Assembly: GCF_900174585.1 (NCBI RefSeq)
Contig: NZ_FWPT01000004.1
Coordinates: forward strand, 186,001 to 250,000
Origin: Parendozoicomonas haliclonae
Lineage (GTDB): Bacteria; Pseudomonadota; Gammaproteobacteria; Pseudomonadales; Endozoicomonadaceae
DNA: 64,000 nt
Reading direction: 5' to 3'
Shown here: positions 7,729 through 14,861 of the stretch, piece after piece
Position numbering within the stretch: position 1 is the first letter of the stretch
How the letters are laid out: each line of letters starts with the position of its first letter
The notes under the pieces: model-generated
The model's input: the letters and a program-made list of their open reading frames with translations, nothing else
Database searches by the model: none
What the model was told of the DNA's origin: nothing
Position numbers and translations under genes: made by a program

Positions 7729-9660
7729 TTAGTCTGCCAGATTGGTCAGGTTCTCTTCCGCCGTTTCCAGCTCTTCAGAAGCCAGCATCCATTGCTCTTC
7801 AACATCAGAGGCCTGTTTGCTGAGCTCTGCCTGCTTATCAAGCAGCTTTTTCAGCTGATCCCTGGCAGAGTCTTCATAGAGAGACATATCACCCAGCTGC
7901 TCTTCAATCTTGGCCAGTTCCTGCTGGAGCTTATCCAGCTGGTTCTCCAGCTTCTCTACAGCCTGACGGTAAGGGCGCAACTTTTGCCGCAGCTCGGCTT
8001 CCAGACGCTTTTTGGCTTTCTTGTCCTGAGCTGTCACGCGTAACTCTGAAGGAACCGTTCCCTCAAGCTCATTCGCCTTATTAACTTCTTCCCGCTTGAT
8101 CTTTGCCAGCCAACTGGAATATTCGTCCAGATCGCCTTCATAGACATCGACCTTGCCATCGTGAACCAGATAGAGATCATTCACGGTGTATCGCAGCAAA
8201 TGACGATCGTGGGACACCAGCACCATCGCACCATCAAACTCTTGCAGTGCCATGGTCAGAGCGTGGCGCATTTCAAGGTCCAGATGGTTGGTTGGTTCAT
8301 CAAGCAACAGAAGGTTTGGTTTCTGCCAGGCAATCATTGCCAGAGCCAGACGCGCCTGCTCACCACCGGAGAAGGATCCGACCAGTTCATCAACCTTCTC
8401 GCCACGGAAGCCAAAAGACCCCAGAAAGTCTTTAATCTGCTGCTCACGAGCTTCCGGAGACATACGCTGAATATGAGTAGCCGGGGAGGCTTTCATATCC
8501 AGAGCTTCCAGTTGATGTTGGGCAAAGTAACCAATACGCAGGTGCTCGCCCCGCTGTTCCTCACCGGCAAGCTTCTGGAGTTCACCGGCCAGCGTTTTCA
8601 CCAGCGTAGATTTACCAGCACCATTAGGTCCAAGCAGACCAATGCTGTCGCCTGGCTGAAGGCTGAGAGTTACCTTCTTCAGAATCTCGACGTCATAACC
8701 CAACCCGGCATCACGAACGGAGATCAGAGGGCTGGAAAGTTTGTCGGAGAGTGGAAACCTAAAGGTAAATGGAGAATCAATATGTGCCGGTGCCACAGAC
8801 TCCATTCGAGCCAGCGCTTTAATGCGACTCTGGGCCTGACGCGCCTTGGTGGCTTTGGCACGGAAGCGTTCAATAAACTTGGTCAGGCGTTCCTGCTCAC
8901 GCTGCTGACGTTCAAAAATGACCTGCTGCTGTGCCAGACGCTCTGAACGAATCCGCTCAAAGGCAGAGTAGTTGCCGCGATAAAGAGTAATCTCCTGCTT
9001 CTCGATATGGGCAATGTTCTCAACAATATTGTCGAGGAAGTCCCGGTCATGGGAAATCAGCAGCAGTGTGCCCGGATAACACTTTAACCATTCTTCCAGC
9101 CAGAGGATGGCATCCATATCCAGGTGGTTGGTCGGTTCGTCCAACAACAGCAGCTCAGAAGGGCACATCAGAGTGCGGGCGAGGTTCAAGCGCATACGCC
9201 AGCCACCGGAGAAGTCTTTCACGCTCCGGTTTATCTGGCCCTGATTAAACCCAAGGCCATGCATAAGCTGTTCGGCACGGGACCGGGCTGTATAGCCGTG
9301 ATGAGCATCGAAGTCGGCATGCAGTCTGGCCAGTGCATTATCGTCGCCACTGGCTTCTGCTTCCGCAATGCCTCGCTCTATGCGACGAAGTTCATGGTCG
9401 CCGTCCAGCACATATTCGACTGCAGCCTGCTCAAGCGCCTCAACTTCCTGAGCCATGTGCGCAATGCGCCAGCCAGAGGGAATAGAGAAATCACCATTAT
9501 CGGCATGAATGTTTCCCAGGATCAGGGCAAACAAAGTCGATTTACCGGAGCCATTTACTCCAGTCAGACCAATCTTTTGCCCGGGATGGATAACAAGGTT
9601 GCTGTCCGACAGCAAACGCTTGCCACCGCGTAAAATACTGACATTGCTTAATTTGATCAT
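7729..9660 (-). CDS. yheS: ABC-F family ATPase (YheS-like)
   Basis: This soluble ATPase has two ABC domains and no membrane part, and belongs to the ABC-F group that acts on ribosomes. The 643-residue length fits YheS (about 637). Domain 1 has Walker A GVNGSGKST at residues 34–42, signature DFSGGWRMR and Walker B LLLDEPTNHLD. The inter-domain linker follows (ERLTKFIERFRAKATKARQAQ). Domain 2 has GPNGAGKST, SFSGGEQAR and a second LLLDEPTNHLD. A charged coiled coil ends the protein. It lies just upstream of the algP-like gene's terminator, in the same order as the Pseudomonas block ABC-F–algP–FKBP–algQ. Confidence 0.93.
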   Translation of the reverse strand: MIKLSNVSILRGGKRLLSDSNLVIHPGQKIGLTGVNGSGKSTLFALILGNIHADNGDFSIPSGWRIAHMAQEVEALEQAAVEYVLDGDHELRRIERGIAEAEASGDDNALARLHADFDAHHGYTARSRAEQLMHGLGFNQGQINRSVKDFSGGWRMRLNLARTLMCPSELLLLDEPTNHLDMDAILWLEEWLKCYPGTLLLISHDRDFLDNIVENIAHIEKQEITLYRGNYSAFERIRSERLAQQQVIFERQQREQERLTKFIERFRAKATKARQAQSRIKALARMESVAPAHIDSPFTFRFPLSDKLSSPLISVRDAGLGYDVEILKKVTLSLQPGDSIGLLGPNGAGKSTLVKTLAGELQKLAGEEQRGEHLRIGYFAQHQLEALDMKASPATHIQRMSPEAREQQIKDFLGSFGFRGEKVDELVGSFSGGEQARLALAMIAWQKPNLLLLDEPTNHLDLEMRHALTMALQEFDGAMVLVSHDRHLLRYTVNDLYLVHDGKVDVYEGDLDEYSSWLAKIKREEVNKANELEGTVPSELRVTAQDKKAKKRLEAELRQKLRPYRQAVEKLENQLDKLQQELAKIEEQLGDMSLYEDSARDQLKKLLDKQAELSKQASDVEEQWMLASEELETAEENLTNLAD

Positions 9661-9725
9661 GGGGCGGATTTTAGGCTGATCAGTACTTCATTCCTACTGA
9701 TAGAAAGAGGGAAGCTAAAAATAAA

Positions 9726-9755
9726 TAACGGGGCTGAATAGCCCCGTTAGTGGTT
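9726..9755 (-). terminator. Intrinsic terminator of the algP-like gene
   Basis: TAACGGGGCT (9726–9735) pairs with AGCCCCGTTA (9740–9749) around a GAAT loop. On the minus strand the stem is followed by a TTATTTATTTTTAG tract. It lies 25 bp past the algP-like stop codon. Confidence 0.8.
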
Positions 9756-9774
9756 TCATTCCGAAGGAATGATA

Positions 9775-10752
9775 TTACTTACGCTTCTTCGCAGTCTTTC
9801 TTACGGCCTTGCGAGCAGCTGGCTTGCGCTTCACAGCAGCTTTCTTGGCAGTGGACTTGCGAACGGCTGGCTTACGCTTGGCAGCAGCCTTACGTACAGT
9901 CTTCTTGGCAGTCGACTTACGGGCAGCTGGCTTACGCTTGGCGGCAGCCTTGCGTACAGTCTTCTTGGCAGTTGACTTGCGAGCAGCTGGCTTACGCTTG
10001 GCAGCGGCCTTACGTACAGTCTTCTTGGCAGTTGACTTACGGGCAGCTGGCTTACGCTTGGCAGCAGCCTTGCGTACAGTCTTCTTGGCGGTCGACTTGC
10101 GAGCAGCTGGCTTACGCTTGGCTGCAGTCTTTCTTACAGTCTTCTTGGCAGTCGACTTGCGGGCGGTAGTCTTACGCTTCGCAGTAGTCTTCTTGGCTGC
10201 AGTCTTACGTGCAGTCGACTTGCGGGCGGTAGTCTTACGCTTGGCAGTGGTCTTCTTGGCCGCAGTCTTGCGGGCAGTGGACTTGCGGGCGGTAGTCTTC
10301 TTAGCTGCAGTCTTACGTGCAGTAGACTTGCGGGCAGTCGACTTACGAGCGGTAGTCTTACGCTTCGCAGTAGTCTTCTTGGCCGTAGTCTTACGGGCAG
10401 TGGACTTGCGAGCAGTCGTCTTACGCTTCGCAGTAGTCTTCTTGGCCGCAGTCTTGCGGGCAGTGGACTTGCGGGCGGTAGTCTTCTTGGCTGCAGTCTT
10501 ACGTGCAGTAGACTTGCGGGCAGTCGACTTACGAGCGGTGGTTTTCTTGGCTGCAGTCTTACGGGCAGTGGACTTGCGAGCAGTAGTCTTACGCTTCACG
10601 GTAGTCTTTTTGGCCGTAGATTTGCGGGTGGTTTTACGAGCGGCTGTTTTCTTAGCCGTCTTCTTACGAGCAGGAGCCCGTTTTTTGGCTGCAGCACCGG
10701 CTTCCCGGCTTGCGGCCTCGGACTTGTCGAAGTCCTTTTCAACATTACTCAT
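9775..10752 (-). CDS. algP: AlgP-like histone H1-like basic repeat protein
   Basis: The 325-residue protein is made almost entirely of Lys, Arg, Ala and Thr. About 25 mixed residues (MSNVEKDFDKSEAASREAG) precede long repeats. The C-terminal third has five copies of a 20-residue unit, KKTVRKAAAKRKPAARKSTA. The middle uses shorter blocks such as ARKSTARKTAAKKTT. Such eukaryotic-histone-H1-like tails bind DNA non-specifically. In Pseudomonas AlgP (AlgR3) affects alginate gene transcription. I start at ATG 10750–10752 because GGAGAAA lies seven bases upstream; the ATG at 10762–10764 has no such site. The position between an ABC-F gene and FKBP/algQ supports the algP assignment. Repeat number is likely to vary between strains. 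Confidence 0.85.
   Translation of the reverse strand: MSNVEKDFDKSEAASREAGAAAKKRAPARKKTAKKTAARKTTRKSTAKKTTVKRKTTARKSTARKTAAKKTTARKSTARKSTARKTAAKKTTARKSTARKTAAKKTTAKRKTTARKSTARKTTAKKTTAKRKTTARKSTARKSTARKTAAKKTTARKSTARKTAAKKTTAKRKTTARKSTARKTAAKKTTAKRKTTARKSTAKKTVRKTAAKRKPAARKSTAKKTVRKAAAKRKPAARKSTAKKTVRKAAAKRKPAARKSTAKKTVRKAAAKRKPAARKSTAKKTVRKAAAKRKPAVRKSTAKKAAVKRKPAARKAVRKTAKKRK
9841..10140. repeat. Five tandem 60-bp repeats in the algP-like gene
   Basis: Five successive 60-bp units differ from each other at only a few positions, mostly third codon bases. Each encodes the same 20-residue basic block. Shorter, less regular repeats of related sequence continue to about 10620. The unit length is a multiple of three, so gain or loss of a unit keeps the frame. 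Confidence 0.9.
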
Positions 10753-11494
10753 AGCTTTCTCCATTTAGCACTTGCAAGCGCGATACCTTCAGGCAGTGCC
10801 TTGCCGTCTGGTATCCAGATGCCATCGCGCTTATTCAGTACCTCGGAGCCCCGACATGAGCGATAGCGACTCTGGCCGATTTCAGCCATCCCTTCATGGA
10901 CAGCCTACTTAAATCCTTTTACTGCTAAATTTTCCTGCTTTTCTCAGCCTTCATTTATAAGGCTGATTCAAAATCCTTTTTACTCAGCCAGCGTCAACCA
11001 AAACCAATGCTGAAAACTACAATATTTTATTTTTCGACTTATTAACTCCAAACTAAAACTGACAGCAATTCGTTACTACACATCCCACCACCTAACGAAC
11101 AAACTGCTCTTCAAATCAACAACCAACACCCGTAAAAACTAATTCTAATAACTACATTTTTTTATACCTATTTCTCACATAGACCATAGACTAATCATTT
11201 ACATAATTGCAAAAAAAATTCAATTAACGACACTGACACCTTCTTAACGAAAGAAGAAAACAACAAAACCAACATGCAATCAAACTCATTCACACAACAA
11301 CAATTAAACAAAACAAGAAACGCCTGCATCACTCAATAACACTGTATTAATAGAGTTTTAATCGTAAATTTGTGTTTAAAACTGCCATTTTGTGCATATA
11401 TATCACTCACGGATCTTGTCTTTGTCATAAAATTGAACAAGGATGGGCTGCTTAAGACAGCTTCTATGTATTTTTTCCTCAGAAAGGGAACGTA
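10753..11494. other. 742-bp AT-rich intergenic region without genes
   Basis: No convincing reading frame lies between the divergent algP-like and FKBP genes. From about 10900 to 11400 the DNA is very A+T-rich with many A-runs. A hairpin TCAGCCTT/AAGGCTGA is at 10944–10966. The region must hold both promoters, but no hexamer pair stands out. It may also be a curved or nucleoid-protein-binding stretch. Confidence 0.7.
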
Positions 11495-12244
11495 ATGAAA
11501 GTCAAACTACTCGTCATAGCTCTTGTACTCTCTCTTGGAGCGCTCATTGCTGTACTCCTTAAACAGGAAGAAGCACCCACTCCAGCCGCCGAAGTAGCAA
11601 CCAACACTGCCCCGGTAACAGACGCAGAAAAGCTGAGCTACAGCCTGGGTGCTCTGTTTGGTACGAGAATGGCAGAGGTATACAGCGATCTCGATACCAA
11701 TATGGTTGTCGCTGGCATCAGTGATGCACTGGCAGATAAGAAGCTGGCTCTTTCTGAGCAACAGATGATGGAAATCATCCAGAAAGCACAGATGGAAGCT
11801 GCAGAGAAGCGCCAGAAAGAGATGATGGAGCAGGCTCAAAAGAACGCAGATAAAGGTGCAGCGTTCCTGAAGGAAAACGGTCAAAAATCTGACGTAGTCA
11901 CCACTGACTCCGGCCTTCAGTACAAAGTCCTGTCAGAAGGTAAAGGCTCCAAGCCTGACGTTTCCAGCGAAGTCACCGTTAATTACGAAGGTAAACTGCT
12001 GGATGGCACCATCTTCGACAGCTCCTATGAGCGCGGTCAGCCTGCGACCTTCCGGGTTAATCAGGTTATCCAGGGCTGGACTGAAGCACTGCAAGGTATG
12101 CCGGAAGGTTCTGTCTGGGAACTCTACATCCCATCTGATCTGGCATACGGCCCTGGTGGTGCACCACAGGGCGGCATTGGTCCTAACGAGCTGTTGATCT
12201 TCAAGGTTGAACTGATCAAGGTGAATCAGAAAGCGGCTAACTAG
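11495..12244 (+). CDS. FKBP-type peptidyl-prolyl cis-trans isomerase
   Basis: This is a proline isomerase of the Mip/FkpA/FklB type that assists protein folding outside the cytoplasm. It has 249 residues. A hydrophobic N-terminal segment (residues 4–22), a signal or membrane anchor, is followed by a short Pro/Ala/Thr linker. An N-terminal dimerisation domain follows (about 43–125, SYSLGALFGTRMAEVYSDLD). The C-terminal FKBP catalytic domain (about 150–245) has VNYEGKLLDGTIFDSSYERG, VIQGWTEALQ and IPSDLAYGP. AAAGGGA lies before the ATG. In Pseudomonas an FKBP gene also sits between algP and algQ, matching the order here. A hairpin at 12272–12306 ends the transcript. Confidence 0.92.
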   Translation: MKVKLLVIALVLSLGALIAVLLKQEEAPTPAAEVATNTAPVTDAEKLSYSLGALFGTRMAEVYSDLDTNMVVAGISDALADKKLALSEQQMMEIIQKAQMEAAEKRQKEMMEQAQKNADKGAAFLKENGQKSDVVTTDSGLQYKVLSEGKGSKPDVSSEVTVNYEGKLLDGTIFDSSYERGQPATFRVNQVIQGWTEALQGMPEGSVWELYIPSDLAYGPGGAPQGGIGPNELLIFKVELIKVNQKAAN

Positions 12245-12271
12245 CCGCGCCTGCTTCAAACCTGATCACAA

Positions 12272-12306
12272 AAAAGCCCTCACCGACAATGTCTGTGAGG
12301 GCTTTT
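12272..12306. terminator. Bidirectional terminator between FKBP gene and rsd
   Basis: An 11-bp stem (AAAAGCCCTCA and TGAGGGCTTTT, 13-nt loop) with A- and T-runs on its outer edges lies between the stops of two convergent genes. It can serve both strands. Confidence 0.85.
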
Positions 12307-12322
12307 ACTATCTGGCTGTCTT

Positions 12323-12808
12323 TCAACCTACCGCATATTCCCCGGCTTCATCTTTATGGGAGTTGTGCAGCATGGCAATCAATTGATCTTCCAGTGAGAA
12401 ACGCTCCTCCAAGGTCTCTCCAATCATTGAGAGTGTGGCCTGCAGTTCTGCGATATTCCCAAGCGTCTCACAGCTATCATTGAAATCCAGGCATGCACCT
12501 GTGTTTTTCTGAATAGCCTTGAACAGCTGCTGGGATGATGCCAAAGCATCCTTATCACCAAATTCAACAGCCTCCTGTTCAAGTTGCTCGTAGATTTCAA
12601 AATGTCCAGCAGATACATAATCAACAAGCAATTGGCAGAAATTACGCAATTTCTCTTGTAAAGGGCGTGAATCATCCCCCTGTGGATCAGCTCCGGTCAT
12701 TGAACAATAAAGAACCAGCATGTTCTGTCGTTCATTTAACCAGCCGTCTATAAGGTCTGAAACTCCCCCCCACCTTTCTTTGGCTGACTTGCAACCCTCC
12801 AGCATCAT
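12323..12808 (-). CDS. rsd: Rsd/AlgQ anti-sigma-70 regulator
   Basis: This small cytoplasmic protein of the Rsd/AlgQ family binds the housekeeping sigma factor and shifts RNA polymerase toward alternative sigmas. In Pseudomonas AlgQ influences alginate and siderophore genes. The 161-residue protein has the family N-terminus with ERWGGVSDLIDGWLNERQ and the central signature LLVDYVSAGHFEIYEQL. Two adjacent ATG codons (12808 and 12805) follow AAGGGGAAAG, and either could start the protein. It is convergent with the FKBP gene and shares the terminator at 12272–12306. Confidence 0.92.
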   Translation of the reverse strand: MMLEGCKSAKERWGGVSDLIDGWLNERQNMLVLYCSMTGADPQGDDSRPLQEKLRNFCQLLVDYVSAGHFEIYEQLEQEAVEFGDKDALASSQQLFKAIQKNTGACLDFNDSCETLGNIAELQATLSMIGETLEERFSLEDQLIAMLHNSHKDEAGEYAVG

Positions 12809-13117
12809 CTTTCCCCTTTACTGTTAGCATCCAGATTTATACAGCCAGATCAGGAAAGACCGATCGAGGCTGATAACAATCGATCGGTTTTGTCTAGGGT
12901 ACGGCAGCCAATATACGAACTTCAAGACTTAAAATTAAAATTTACTTCGGCATATTCAAAAAAAATAAAAACAACCCCAAACAATCGAATATTGATAATT
13001 ATTAGAGATAAATAAAACAACAAAAATAATTATTTGATATTTGTATAAATAAAAAAATCGTCTACTCGCTATTAACGACAGGGGGTTTCTTTTATTTTCC
13101 GCTATCAAACATCACAT
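12809..13117. other. Intergenic region upstream of rsd
   Basis: No gene is seen here. Next to rsd is an inverted repeat ACCGATCGA/TCGATCGGT (12859–12867 and 12880–12888, 12-bp gap). It lies 51 bp upstream of rsd and could be an operator or leader hairpin. The remainder (about 12905–13080) is strongly A+T-rich and presumably contains the rsd promoter on the minus strand. Confidence 0.55.
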
Positions 13118-13143
13118 AAAAAGAAAGGAGCCTTTCGACTCCT
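13118..13143 (-). terminator. Terminator of the aceE–aceF operon
   Basis: On the minus strand AGGAGTC and GGCTCCT pair around a GAAA tetraloop, with one G·T pair. A TTCTTTTT tract follows. It begins 26 bp after the aceF stop. Confidence 0.75.
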
Positions 13144-13169
13144 CTCCTTGTTTAGCCAACTCTTCTTTT

Positions 13170-14804
13170 TTACAGAAGCAATTTGCGAATATCTGCCAAC
13201 AAAGTCGACAACAGCACTGCAAACTGTGCAGCTTCTGCACCATTAATTGCACGGTGGTCATAAGACAGCGACAGAGGAAGCATCAAACGAGGAACAAACT
13301 CGGAACCATTCCAGAATGGTTTCATGGAAGCCTTGGAGATTCCCAGAATCGCAACCTCAGGAGAGTTCACGATTGGAGTAAACGCTGTTCCACCAATAGA
13401 ACCCAGGCTGGACAGTGTGAAGCAGCCGCCTTTCATTTCGGCAGGCTTCAGCTTTTTGTTACGAGCCTTGTCTGCCAGCTCAGCACATTCAGCCGCCAGC
13501 TCCCACAGACCTTTCTTATCCACATCCTTGAGTACAGGAACCACCAGCCCATCAGGAGTATCAACAGCAATACCAATGTTGACATAATTCTTCAGGATAC
13601 GGTTCTGTCCGTCCGCAGAGAGTGACGCACAGAACTGTGGCATCTCTTTGAGAGCATAGGCCGCTGCTTTCAGCAGGAATGGCAGAGGTGTCAACTTCAC
13701 GCCCTTCGCTTCAGCAACTGCCTTTTGCGCTTTACGGAAAGCTTCCAGCTCAGTGATATCTGCATCATCAAACTGAGTCACATGTGGAATGTTCAACCAG
13801 CTGCGCTGGAAGTTCTCAGCAGCTACCTTACGCAGCTTATTCAGAGGCTGAACTTCAATGTCCCCCCACTGACTGAAGTCCACTTCAGGGATCGCCGGGA
13901 TTCCAGAGCCTGAAGTAACAGAAGCATTCGCAGCAACCGCTGGCTTGGACAACTGCTCTTTAACATAGCTCTGAACATCCTCTTTCAGGATGCGGCCTTT
14001 TGGTCCGGTACCTTTAACCAGAGTCAGATCGACACCAAACTCACGGGCGATCCGGCGCACGGCTGGGCCAGCATAAACAACACCAGCATTAACCGGTGCA
14101 GCTTGTGGCTGAGAAGCCTGAGCTGCTGGAACAACAGAAGCTGCGGCCTGAGGCTTTTGTTCTGCAGGTGCCGAAGCAACCGGTGCGGACTGTTCAGCTG
14201 GAGTCTGTGTTGGAGCAGGTGCAACGCCCTGAACTTCCAGAGTCACAACCAAATCACCTTCTCCCAACTCAGCACCCATAGCGGCGTTCACAGCCACTAC
14301 CTTGCCTGCGTGGGTGGAAGGCACTTCCATTGTTGCTTTATCGGATTCCAGAGTGATCAGTGCATCATCAACCTGCACCTCATCACCAACAGCCACGGAA
14401 ATCTCAACCACCGGCGCCTTATCACCACCGATATCAGGAACACGCACTTCAACTGTTTGAGTAGAAGAAGATTCAGCAGCAACTGCTGGTGCGGCTTCAA
14501 CAACGGGTGCCGGCTGTTCTGCAGGTGCGTCTTCCACTGGTGCCAGAGCTGGCTCTGGTGATTCTGCGGCCTCTGTTTCAATCAGCAGCATATCCATGCC
14601 TTCGTTCAAGGTGTCACCCACCTTCACGAGTACATCAACAACCTTGCCGGCTTTCGGTGCCGGAATTTCCATGGTTGCCTTATCGGATTCCAGAGTCATG
14701 ACCGTGTCTTCAGCAGAGACTACGTCACCCGGAGCCACATTGATCTCTACAACTTCGCCGCCGTCGCCGCCAAGATCAGGAACTTTGATTATTTCTTGTG
14801 CCAT
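13170..14804 (-). CDS. aceF: Pyruvate dehydrogenase E2, dihydrolipoyl acetyltransferase
   Basis: This is the core subunit of the pyruvate dehydrogenase complex. It passes the acetyl group from E1 to coenzyme A through swinging lipoyl arms. The 544 residues comprise two lipoyl domains (lipoylated K42 and K156, each in TLESDKATME), each followed by an Ala/Pro/Gln-rich flexible linker. A peripheral-subunit-binding domain (about 243–280, AGPAVRRIAREFGVDLTLVK) and the catalytic domain follow, ending with SYDHRAINGAEAAQF. E. coli has three lipoyl domains; two is the Pseudomonas arrangement. The frame extends upstream to 14855, but MAQEIIKVPDLGGD (start 14802–14804) is the family N-terminus. It lies 57 bp downstream of aceE with a hairpin between. 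Confidence 0.95.
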   Translation of the reverse strand: MAQEIIKVPDLGGDGGEVVEINVAPGDVVSAEDTVMTLESDKATMEIPAPKAGKVVDVLVKVGDTLNEGMDMLLIETEAAESPEPALAPVEDAPAEQPAPVVEAAPAVAAESSSTQTVEVRVPDIGGDKAPVVEISVAVGDEVQVDDALITLESDKATMEVPSTHAGKVVAVNAAMGAELGEGDLVVTLEVQGVAPAPTQTPAEQSAPVASAPAEQKPQAAASVVPAAQASQPQAAPVNAGVVYAGPAVRRIAREFGVDLTLVKGTGPKGRILKEDVQSYVKEQLSKPAVAANASVTSGSGIPAIPEVDFSQWGDIEVQPLNKLRKVAAENFQRSWLNIPHVTQFDDADITELEAFRKAQKAVAEAKGVKLTPLPFLLKAAAYALKEMPQFCASLSADGQNRILKNYVNIGIAVDTPDGLVVPVLKDVDKKGLWELAAECAELADKARNKKLKPAEMKGGCFTLSSLGSIGGTAFTPIVNSPEVAILGISKASMKPFWNGSEFVPRLMLPLSLSYDHRAINGAEAAQFAVLLSTLLADIRKLLL

Positions 14805-14824
14805 TCTCAATAGCCTTTCAGTCA

Positions 14825-14846
14825 ACCCGGCTCCTGTGAGCCGGGT
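14825..14846 (-). other. Intercistronic hairpin between aceE and aceF
   Basis: A perfect 9-bp GC-rich stem (ACCCGGCTC/GAGCCGGGT, loop CTGT) lies between the aceE stop and aceF start. With no T-run it is more likely an RNA-processing or stability element, perhaps setting the E1:E2 ratio, than a terminator. Confidence 0.6.
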
Positions 14847-14861
14847 GGCGAACATTTGATA

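Noticed and set aside
8161-8946. A 261-codon plus-strand frame
   Set aside because: It is antisense to the second half of the ABC-F gene.
9841-10620. Regular repeats resembling a CRISPR array
   Set aside because: The units are contiguous 60-bp in-frame coding repeats with no unique spacers, and no cas genes are present.
9809-10768. A 319-codon plus-strand frame antisense to the algP-like gene
   Set aside because: It mirrors the repetitive basic gene and gives a Leu/Val/Ala/Arg repeat with no family resemblance. The minus-strand gene has a Shine-Dalgarno, a terminator and conserved context.
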